DNA of 20,129 bases. Origin: JAIVGV01 sp035295985 (GTDB taxonomy: Bacteria; Acidobacteriota; Blastocatellia; Pyrinomonadales; Pyrinomonadaceae). The translations under genes and the position numbers were made by a program. The stretch is taken from contig DATHBT010000350.1 in assembly GCA_035295985.1 (NCBI GenBank), forward strand, positions 1-20,129, written 5' to 3'. Under the pieces are notes generated by a model. The model did no database searches and was not told the origin of the DNA. It was given only the letters and a program-made list of their open reading frames with translations. This document shows positions 14,442-20,129 of the stretch, piece by piece (position 1 is the stretch's first letter; the number at the start of each line of letters is the position of its first letter).

Positions 14442-16103
14442 ATGCAGAAGACCCGTCGTCTCATCCCGCTGATCGCCGCGGTTGTTTGCGCCGCGATGCT
14501 CGGACTGGTCAGCGCGTCGGCCGCGCGCGCGCAGGGGGCGTCGAGCATCTCGGCGTCGTTCGCCGAGCCGCCGAAGGAGGCCGTGCCCGTCAACGTGCTG
14601 GTCGGCCAGTCGCGCGTCATCAACTTCGACCGCAAGATCGGACGCTTCTCGGTCTCAAACCCCGAAGTCGCAGAGGCCGTGATGGTCGCGCCCGATCAGG
14701 TGCTCGTCAACGGCAAGGCGTTCGGGCAGGTCAACTTCATCGCGTGGGAGAAGGAGACCGGGAGGTTCGTCGTCTTCGACGTGTTCGTCCGCGCGAACCT
14801 CTCGCTGATCGACTCGCAGATACGCGCACTCTTCCCCAAGGACGACATCCGGCTGAGCCAGGCCAACGGCTCGGTGGTGCTGTCGGGTTCGGTCGCCAAC
14901 CCGCAGACGGCCTCGCAGGCCGAGCAGGTGGTGAAGGCCGCGGGCTTCCAGACCGTCAACATGCTGGCCTCGCCGACGGCCGACAAGGCGCAGGTGCAGT
15001 TGATGGTGCGCGTCGCCGAGGTGAGCCGCAACAAGGCGAGAGAGCTTGCGCCCTCCTACGGGATGGCTAACCGCGCGGGCGTCGGCTACCTGAACTCCGG
15101 CAACTCGCCGACGAGCGTGCGCGAGACGAGCATCGCCGGCACGGCCTCTTCGTATGTGCTCAACCTCGCCTCGCCTCTGAACGTCCTGTTCGGCAATGGC
15201 GACGCGGGGCTGACCGGCTTCCTGCGCGCGCTCAACTCGGTCGGCGCGATCCGTAGCTTGGCCGAGCCGAACCTGATCGCGATGGACGGCCAGCAGGCCA
15301 GCTTCCTCGCCGGCGGCGAGTTCCCCGTGCCCGTCGTCGCGCCGAACGGCGACCGCCTCTCCGTCGCCATCGTGTGGAAGGAGTACGGGGTGCGCCTCAA
15401 CTTCAAGCCGACGATCATTGACGAGGATCACATCCGCCTCGAACTCGAACCTGAAGTCTCGACCATCGACTTCTCGAACGGCGTCAAGTTCGACGGCTTC
15501 GTCGTCCCCGCGCTGAAGACGCGGCGCGCGAAGACGGGCGTGGAGCTGAGAGACGGCCAGTCGTTCGCGCTCGCGGGCCTTTTGGACAACAACGAGATCA
15601 AGTCGTTCTCGAAGGTTCCGGGCCTCGGCGACATCCCCGTGCTCGGCCACCTGTTCCGCTCGAAGTCGTTCCAGGCGAACGAGACCGAGCTGATGTTCAT
15701 CGTCACCGCCCAGATGGTGAGGCCGATGAACCGCGACGAGCTGCCGCAGTTCCGCGGCATCGACGGACTCAAGACCGGCTCCCCGCTCGGCGTCGAGCCG
15801 AAGGGTGAGGGGATCAACGGCGTCAGCGGCTTCTCCATCGGCACGGGGGCGCCGGCCGCCGAAGCCGCGAAGCCCGCGGCCGAGAAGGCGCAGTCCGCGC
15901 CTGCCGCGCCGAGTGCGCCGGCCGCCGCCGCGCCCGCGCAGCAGCCAGCGCCCGCGAAGGAGACGAAGGCGGGCGACGTGAAGGCCGAAGCGCCGAAGGC
16001 GCAGGCGCAAGGCCAGCCGGCCGCGCTGCCCGCCGCCGGCGCGAACTTGTCGCTTTCCGAAATGCTCAACCTCGCGCGCACAGCGCCGCCGCATCAGTGG
16101 TGA
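14442..16103 (+). CDS. cpaC: Secretin CpaC/RcpA, outer-membrane channel of the Tad pilus
   Basis: The 553-residue protein has a signal peptide (1-30, cleavage likely after ARA), the pilus-secretin N-terminal domain (about 46-118, VNVLVGQSRVINFDRKIGRF), a BON-like domain (about 120-175) and the secretin core (about 185-428). The family signature VPGLGDIPVLGHLF lies at 392-405, with ETELMFIVTAQMVRP after it. This protein forms the ring through which the Flp fibre leaves the cell. The tail (about 468-535) is an Ala/Pro-rich low-complexity stretch, followed by a short ordered end, LSLSEMLNLARTAPP. AAGGAG about 9 nt before the ATG sets the start. It lies in the expected position after cpaB. Confidence 0.95.
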   Translation: MQKTRRLIPLIAAVVCAAMLGLVSASAARAQGASSISASFAEPPKEAVPVNVLVGQSRVINFDRKIGRFSVSNPEVAEAVMVAPDQVLVNGKAFGQVNFIAWEKETGRFVVFDVFVRANLSLIDSQIRALFPKDDIRLSQANGSVVLSGSVANPQTASQAEQVVKAAGFQTVNMLASPTADKAQVQLMVRVAEVSRNKARELAPSYGMANRAGVGYLNSGNSPTSVRETSIAGTASSYVLNLASPLNVLFGNGDAGLTGFLRALNSVGAIRSLAEPNLIAMDGQQASFLAGGEFPVPVVAPNGDRLSVAIVWKEYGVRLNFKPTIIDEDHIRLELEPEVSTIDFSNGVKFDGFVVPALKTRRAKTGVELRDGQSFALAGLLDNNEIKSFSKVPGLGDIPVLGHLFRSKSFQANETELMFIVTAQMVRPMNRDELPQFRGIDGLKTGSPLGVEPKGEGINGVSGFSIGTGAPAAEAAKPAAEKAQSAPAAPSAPAAAAPAQQPAPAKETKAGDVKAEAPKAQAQGQPAALPAAGANLSLSEMLNLARTAPPHQW

Positions 16104-16122
16104 TCGCTTGCGATGAGGTTGC

Positions 16123-16148
16123 GGGGGCGGGGTTCTCACCCTGCCCCC
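16123..16148 (+). repeat. GC-rich hairpin between cpaC and the TadG-like gene
   Basis: GGGGGCGGGG (16123-16132) pairs with CCCTGCCCCC (16139-16148), 10 bp with one G-T wobble and a 6-nt loop. No T run follows. It may reduce read-through or protect the upstream message. Confidence 0.55.
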
Positions 16149-16199
16149 ATCAAAAATTCGTCGGTGGCCGAAGTCGTGCGAGGCGAAAGGAGGGGAGCG

Positions 16200-17345
16200 A
16201 TGAAGTCTTCATCTGTTAGACGTGGGCGCGGGGGCGAGCGCGGATCTGTCCTCGCCGTCAGCGCCGTCGGGATGATGGCGTTCCTGCTGGCGACCGGCTT
16301 GGCCGTTGACATCAGCCACCTCTACCTCGTCCGCACAGAACTCCAGAACGCGGCCGACGCCGCCGCCCTCGCCGGCGCTTCCGCCCTGAACGGCCACGCG
16401 ACCGGCATCGAAAAGGCCGAAGTCCTCACCCGCCAGTCGCTCAACAAGTACGAATTCAACAAGAAGACCATCTCGCCCGCCGGGCTGACGGTCGAATATT
16501 CGCGCAACCTCGACACGGGCTACGTCTCGAAGACGGCCGCCAGGGGCGACGCGGCGAACATACGCTTCGTCCGCGTCGCGCTCCCGCCGAGCGCCGTCGG
16601 CACGACCTTCTCCTCGATGGTGTTAGGCAAGGCGGTCGATCTCTCGGCGAAGGCGACGGCCGGCATGAGCGTCCCCCTGAACATCTTCTGCGACTACCTG
16701 CCGATCACGGCCGTCGACGCCGAGGAGGGCGAGCCGGAACGCTTCACGCCGGGCCAGACCTACACCATCCGCCGGCCGCCGGGCGGCGCGATCACGCCCG
16801 GCAACTACCAGATTCTCGCCATCGACGGGCCGGGCGGTGCGGACGACCGCATAGGCCTCGGCAAGGGCGTCCGCAACTGCCTTGCCGCCGGCTCGATGGT
16901 CAAGACCAAGCCGGGCGTCACGGCCGGCGACGTGCGCCAGGGCATCAACACGCGCTTCGGCGAGTACGCCGCGGGCCTCGACCCCGCCGAGTACCCGCCC
17001 GACAGGAACGTCAAAGAGGGCATCGATCACGACCTCTACCTCAACTCGCAGGTCAGCCCCGGCACGTCGAACTTCCAGCCGCCGCCGCGCGGCCTGACGG
17101 GCGAATGGGAGCGGCGCGAAGTGATCATCCCGCTGGTGAAGGCGAGCGAGTTCGCGGGCGGGCGCGACATGGTGAAGATCGAGCGCTTTGGCCTCTTCTT
17201 CCTCCAGACCAAGGTCGGGGGCGGCAGCGGCGGCGAGTTCAAGGTCGAGTTCATCGAGTTCAAGACCGTCGTGGGCCGAGGCGGCTACGAGCCGGGTGCC
17301 GGCCCCGTCAACCCCGATCTGTCGATCCCAGTCCTCTATAAGTAG
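16200..17345 (+). CDS. tadG: TadG-like Flp pilus-assembly protein
   Basis: The start at ATG 16200 is favoured over the open frame from 16113 because AAAGGAGGGGAG directly precedes it. The 381-residue product begins with a basic stretch, GGERGS, then a membrane helix (about 16-38, VLAVSAVGMMAFLLATGLAV). DISHLYLVRTELQNAADAAA and LAGASALNG follow, the hallmark of the TadE/TadG-like N-terminal domain. No von Willebrand A domain with a MIDAS motif is evident in the C-terminal part, which is less conserved and includes GADDRIGLGKGVRNC. TadG-like proteins are anchored in the inner membrane and take part in pilus assembly or act as minor structural parts. It heads a run of three pseudopilin-like genes. 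Confidence 0.9.
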   Translation: MKSSSVRRGRGGERGSVLAVSAVGMMAFLLATGLAVDISHLYLVRTELQNAADAAALAGASALNGHATGIEKAEVLTRQSLNKYEFNKKTISPAGLTVEYSRNLDTGYVSKTAARGDAANIRFVRVALPPSAVGTTFSSMVLGKAVDLSAKATAGMSVPLNIFCDYLPITAVDAEEGEPERFTPGQTYTIRRPPGGAITPGNYQILAIDGPGGADDRIGLGKGVRNCLAAGSMVKTKPGVTAGDVRQGINTRFGEYAAGLDPAEYPPDRNVKEGIDHDLYLNSQVSPGTSNFQPPPRGLTGEWERREVIIPLVKASEFAGGRDMVKIERFGLFFLQTKVGGGSGGEFKVEFIEFKTVVGRGGYEPGAGPVNPDLSIPVLYK

Positions 17346-17364
17346 GCCCGGCCGAGGTGAAGCG

Positions 17365-17829
17365 ATGCGAGTCGTCGGACACTTTAGAAGCAGGCTCACA
17401 AGGTTCGCGCTCCGCGACGAGCGCGGCACGCAGCTCGTCGAGCTGGCGATAGTGATCCCGGTGGCCGTGCTGCTCCTCGCCTCGGTCGCCGAGTTCGGCC
17501 GCTTCTTCTACACCTACACCACGCTCTCGAAGGCGACGCGCGCCGGCGCGCGCTACCTCGTCAGCCAGCCGCCCGGCACGAAGGACGCGGCCGGGCAGAA
17601 CCTCGTCGTTTACGGCAGCACCGCCGGCGGCACGAAGCCCGTCGTCGACAAACTGGGCGCGACGCAAGTGAAGGTCGTTTACAGCGCGGCGGAGAAGACT
17701 ACGACCGTGCGTATCGAGAACTACAAGTACGAGCCGATCTTCGATCTCGGCCGGCTGACGAACAATCCAAAGCTGTCGCTCGCCGTCAACGTCGGCGCGA
17801 GCACGACGATGCACCAGCTCGTCGATTAG
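17365..17829 (+). CDS. tadE: TadE-like pseudopilin 1
   Basis: The ATG at 17365 follows GAGGTGAAGCG, and the open frame upstream belongs to a different reading of tadG. The 154-residue protein begins with basic residues, then RDERGTQLVELAIVIPVAV, the TadE motif with the G-(x)4-E processing site (Gly21, Glu26). A membrane helix to about 45 and EFGRFFYTYTTLSKATRAGARY complete it. TadE proteins are processed by the TadV peptidase and act as minor pilins or pilus priming components. It follows the TadG-like gene after 19 bp, and a sister gene of equal length comes next. Confidence 0.9.
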   Translation: MRVVGHFRSRLTRFALRDERGTQLVELAIVIPVAVLLLASVAEFGRFFYTYTTLSKATRAGARYLVSQPPGTKDAAGQNLVVYGSTAGGTKPVVDKLGATQVKVVYSAAEKTTTVRIENYKYEPIFDLGRLTNNPKLSLAVNVGASTTMHQLVD

Positions 17830-17866
17830 GCGGCGGGCCGGGGCGCAGGTGGAGGTGGAGAGGGTG

Positions 17867-18331
17867 ATGACGAGAGTGGCGAAAAGGGAAGGCGAGCGCG
17901 GGGCGGCCCTGGTGGAGTTCGCCCTCTGCGCGACGCTCTTCCTCACCGTCGTCTTCGGCGTGCTGGAGTTCGGCCGGATGCTCTGGGTGCACAACGCGCT
18001 CGCCGACGCCACGCGCCGCGCCGCGCGCTACGCCGTCACGCGCGGCAAGTCGAACGAACCCTCCTCGGAAACTCAGCAGGCCATCAAGAACGTGGCCGTT
18101 TACGGCAACCCCGAAGGCTCCGGCAACCCGCTCGTGGACGGCCTCGCGCCCGGCCAGGTGTTGATCACATTCTCGGACGACTACGGCCTCGGCGCAGGCT
18201 CTGTCCTCGTCGAGATCGACAAGTACGAGTTCCGGTTCGTCGTGCCGCTGCTCGGCACGAAGATGCAGATGCCCGCCTACCGCACGGCCCTGACCAGCGA
18301 GTCGGCCGGCTTCGTGCCCGATCCGATCTGA
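17867..18331 (+). CDS. tadE: TadE/TadF-like pseudopilin 2
   Basis: ATG at 17867 is chosen because GGAG sits 7 nt before it; GTG at 17849 is in frame but lacks a ribosome site. The 154-residue protein reads MTRVAKREGERGAALVEFAL, then a membrane helix (about 20-36) and EFGRMLWVHNALADATRRAA with RYAVTRG after it. Gly12 and Glu17 form the pseudopilin processing motif. It is clearly related to the previous gene in plan and has the same predicted length, but the sequences diverge, so it is an older paralogue, corresponding to the TadE/TadF pair of other tad loci. A family A repeat starts right after the stop codon. Confidence 0.88.
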   Translation: MTRVAKREGERGAALVEFALCATLFLTVVFGVLEFGRMLWVHNALADATRRAARYAVTRGKSNEPSSETQQAIKNVAVYGNPEGSGNPLVDGLAPGQVLITFSDDYGLGAGSVLVEIDKYEFRFVVPLLGTKMQMPAYRTALTSESAGFVPDPI

Positions 18332-18332
18332 A

Positions 18333-18435
18333 GCCAATAGCTGTTAGCCGTTAGCTATTAGCAAAACCGAAAACCGACGCCGACACGAAAACTGATTTCT
18401 TCTGGCTAGTAGCTAACAGCTAATAGCTAACAGCT
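18333..18435. repeat. Family A heptad-armed inverted repeat element, copy 2
   Basis: The left arm (18333-18362) is GCCAATAGC, then TGTTAGC, CGTTAGC and TATTAGC. The right arm (18404-18435) is GGCTAGTAGC, then TAACAGC, TAATAGC and TAACAGC, then T. The interior starts AAAACCGAAAACC and contains CTGATTTCTTCTGG, both similar to the copy at 5138. It fills the gap between the second tadE and tadZ, ending 6 nt (all A) before the tadZ ATG. Confidence 0.9.
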
Positions 18436-18441
18436 AAAAAA

Positions 18442-19692
18442 ATGCAGCCGCTAACCTTCGTCATACTCAGCACCGGCCTCGACTCGATCAAGGAGCTGCG
18501 GGGCGCGCTCGCGGCGCACGAGGAGACGCGCCTGCTCGTCGCGAGCGACGAGATCGAGCAGCTCCACCCGGAGATCGTCAGGCTGCGGCCCGACGCCGCC
18601 ATCATCACGCTCGGCGCGGAGGCGGAGGCGGGCCTGCGCTACGTCGAGCGCGTCGCCGCGGAGTGCCCGCGCACGGCGATCATCTGTGCAGGGCACGACT
18701 CCTCGCCCGACCTGATCCTGCGCTCCCTGCGCGCGGGCGCGCGCGACTTCCTGCGCCTACCCGTCCGTCAGGAAGAGTTCGCGACCGTGCTCGGCCGCAC
18801 GCATGAGTTCTGCTCGTCGCTCGCCGAAGCGCCGAAGAGGCGGGGCCGCGCCGTCAGCGTCTTCTCCTCGAAAGGCGGCTGCGGGACTTCGTTCCTCGCG
18901 ACGAACCTCGCCGCCTCCATCCAGTCGCCGACCGTCCTCGTCGATCTCAACTTGCAGGCCGGCGACCTCGCACTCTACCTCGGCGCGCAACCCAAATACT
19001 CGGTCGCCGACCTCGTCGAGAACCGCGCGCGCGTGGACGACTCGCTCCTGAAGAGCTATCTCGCGCCGCACTCGCAGCACCTCTCGCTGCTCGCCGCGCC
19101 GGGCGAGCCTGACCTGGCGGACGACATCGAGCCGGAGCACGTCTTCGAGACGATTGAGGTTTTGCGCGAGCGTTACGACTACGTCGTCATCGACCCGCAG
19201 CACACCTTCGACTCGATCACGCTGGCCGCGCTCGACCAGTCCGACGAGATCGTGCTGGTGCTCACGCTCGACATCCCAGCCATCCGCAGCACGCAGCGCA
19301 CGCTCCAGATTTTCGACCGCCTCGGCTACCCGCGCCACAAGGTTAAAGTCGTCGTCAACCGCTGGTCGAAGCAGATCGAGCTGGACGAGAGGCAGGTCGA
19401 GCGCTACCTCGGCGAGCGCGTCGTCGGCCACATCCAGAGCGACTACAACGTGGCGGTCAACTCGATCAATCTGGGCCGCCCGCTCGTCGAGTCCGACCCC
19501 GCGTCGCGCATCGCGCAGGAGATTCGGCAGATCGCGGCGGCCGTCACGGGCACGTCAAACGCCTCGCCCGTCACCGAGCCGCGGCGCGGCCTCTGGCAGT
19601 CCATCTTCAACCGCCCCGTCGGCAAGGCCAGCGCGTCGGGCGGCCTCGGCGCGCGCTTCAACAAGGGCAAGCTGCCCGCGGCGGTCAGCTAG
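18442..19692 (+). CDS. cpaE: Tad pilus ATPase TadZ/CpaE (MinD/ParA-like, atypical receiver domain)
   Basis: Residues 1-120 form a receiver-like domain. The strand that would carry the phosphorylated Asp reads PDAAIITLG, with Thr in that place, as in the atypical receivers of TadZ proteins. After a short basic linker comes a MinD/ParA-type P-loop domain with deviant Walker A SSKGGCGTS (142-150), LVDLNLQAGDLALYLG and YDYVVIDP. The 416-residue length fits the family. TadZ/CpaE proteins locate at the pole and position the pilus machine, including the CpaF motor. The ATG has no Shine-Dalgarno sequence; the end of a family A repeat lies 6 nt upstream. A 48-bp part of this gene (19345-19392) reappears inverted at the window end. 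Confidence 0.94.
   Translation: MQPLTFVILSTGLDSIKELRGALAAHEETRLLVASDEIEQLHPEIVRLRPDAAIITLGAEAEAGLRYVERVAAECPRTAIICAGHDSSPDLILRSLRAGARDFLRLPVRQEEFATVLGRTHEFCSSLAEAPKRRGRAVSVFSSKGGCGTSFLATNLAASIQSPTVLVDLNLQAGDLALYLGAQPKYSVADLVENRARVDDSLLKSYLAPHSQHLSLLAAPGEPDLADDIEPEHVFETIEVLRERYDYVVIDPQHTFDSITLAALDQSDEIVLVLTLDIPAIRSTQRTLQIFDRLGYPRHKVKVVVNRWSKQIELDERQVERYLGERVVGHIQSDYNVAVNSINLGRPLVESDPASRIAQEIRQIAAAVTGTSNASPVTEPRRGLWQSIFNRPVGKASASGGLGARFNKGKLPAAVS
19345..19392 (+). repeat. tadZ segment that recurs inverted at the window end
   Basis: These 48 bases, coding for KVVVNRWSKQIELDE and flanking positions of TadZ, are the source of the exact reverse complement at 20082-20129. Here they lie in a normal, continuous reading frame, so this copy is the genuine one. 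Confidence 0.95.
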
Positions 19693-19829
19693 CCAATAGC
19701 TGTTAGCTGTTAGCGATTAGCTTTTAGCCAAACCAAAATCTGAGGAGGTCGAGCACGTAGCCGCGGGCGAGCGAGTTGGCAATGCGAACACGCAAAAAGC
19801 TAACAGCTAATCGCTAACAGCTAACAGCT
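19692..19829. repeat. Family A heptad-armed inverted repeat element, copy 3
   Basis: The left arm (19692-19729) is GCCAATAGC, then TGTTAGC, TGTTAGC, GATTAGC and TTTTAGC; its first base is the last base of the tadZ stop codon. The right arm (19799-19829) is GCTAACAGC, TAATCGC, TAACAGC, TAACAGC, then T. The interior begins CAAACCAAAATC like the other copies, but the rest is unrelated and longer. It ends 7 nt before the cpaF ATG. Confidence 0.9.
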
Positions 19830-19836
19830 CTTCACC

Positions 19837-20129
19837 ATGTCACTCCGCGAAAGACTCGTCAGGGAAGCCGTTCCGGCAGCGGCCGTGCCCGCGCGCGCGG
19901 GCGGGGACGAAAGCGCGCAGGCCGCAAGCGGCCAGCACTCGTTCCAGGAGATGAAGGCGCGCCTGCACCGCGCCATCATCAACCGGATGGACTTGACGAA
20001 GCTCGGCCAGCTCGAACCCGAGCAGTTGCACGCCGAAGTCGCGCGCCTCGCCGAAGGTCTGCTGGCGGTCGAGAACACGCCCCTCTCGTCCAGCTCGATC
20101 TGCTTCGACCAGCGGTTGACGACGACTTT
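19837..20129 (+). CDS. cpaF: CpaF/TadA-type pilus assembly ATPase, N-terminal part only
   Basis: The frame begins MSLRERLVREAVPA and continues with FQEMKARLHRAIINRMDLT, then KLGQLEPEQLHAEVARLAEG and LLAVENTPLS. This is the N-terminal helical region of CpaF/TadA, the secretion ATPase that powers Flp pilus extension; the Walker motifs would come much later. The position after tadZ supports the call. From base 20082 the sequence is an exact reverse complement of tadZ, so the last 15-16 codons (SSSSICFDQRL and on) are not CpaF and the true gene is cut at about 20081. No Shine-Dalgarno sequence is seen; a family A arm ends 7 nt before the ATG. Confidence 0.85.
   Translation, partial: MSLRERLVREAVPAAAVPARAGGDESAQAASGQHSFQEMKARLHRAIINRMDLTKLGQLEPEQLHAEVARLAEGLLAVENTPLSSSSICFDQRLTTT
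20082..20129 (-). repeat. Exact inverted copy of tadZ bases 19345-19392 at the window end
   Basis: All 48 final bases are the reverse complement of 19345-19392; the match stops at 20081, where the next pair differs. It interrupts the CpaF reading pattern. The most likely explanation is a chimeric contig end, with a real inverted duplication as the alternative. Confidence 0.93.

Noticed and set aside
17849..17866. GTG at 17849 as the start of the second tadE
   Set aside because: It has no clear ribosome site, whereas ATG 17867 has GGAG at 7 nt and gives a product matching its paralogue in length.

Overview
The window is GC-rich bacterial DNA and looks like the right-hand end of a contig. The gene set points to a diderm: an outer-membrane receptor with an N-terminal carboxypeptidase-regulatory-like domain, a secretin, a Tad/Flp pilus locus, a sigma-54 activator and a split B12-dependent acyl-CoA mutase. 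The large receptor type, the split mutase and the heptanucleotide intergenic repeats would fit Acidobacteriota. That placement is an inference from gene style, not a proof. I see no rRNA, tRNA, CRISPR array or insertion sequence.

Layout. At 2-517 is the 3' part of a crotonase-family gene. At 769-3957 is a TonB-dependent receptor with its own promoter and a strong terminator. Convergent to it, on the minus strand (7660 down to 4037), are a DivIC/FtsB-like division protein with its own promoter, then a likely operon of an acyl-CoA mutase large subunit, a B12-binding small subunit and a short crotonase. The large subunit carries isobutyryl-CoA-mutase-type specificity residues. At 8325-8816 is a BON-LysM (Kbp-like) protein behind a 660-bp non-coding region that ends in a good sigma-54-type promoter. 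At 9181-10740 is a sigma-54 activator with GAF-like, AAA+ and Fis-type HTH parts, followed by a minimal site-2 protease at 10901-11395.

From 11843 to the end is a Tad pilus locus: a small membrane protein, two Flp prepilins, TadV/CpaA peptidase, CpaB, CpaC secretin, a TadG-like protein, two TadE-like minor pilins, CpaE/TadZ and the start of CpaF/TadA. The peptidase matures the pilins, CpaB and CpaC form the outer-membrane channel, TadE/TadG are pseudopilin-like components, and TadZ positions the CpaF motor. TadB/TadC would be expected beyond the window.

The most unusual content is intergenic. Two families of roughly 100-140 bp elements have arms built of 7-nt tandem units in inverted orientation (NNTTAGC in one family, NGTCCGT in the other) around an interior that is at least partly conserved. 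They sit between cistrons. In four cases the NNTTAGC arm ends 4-7 nt before a start codon that has no Shine-Dalgarno sequence. The last 48 bp of the window are an exact reverse complement of part of tadZ, so the cpaF end is probably an assembly artefact.
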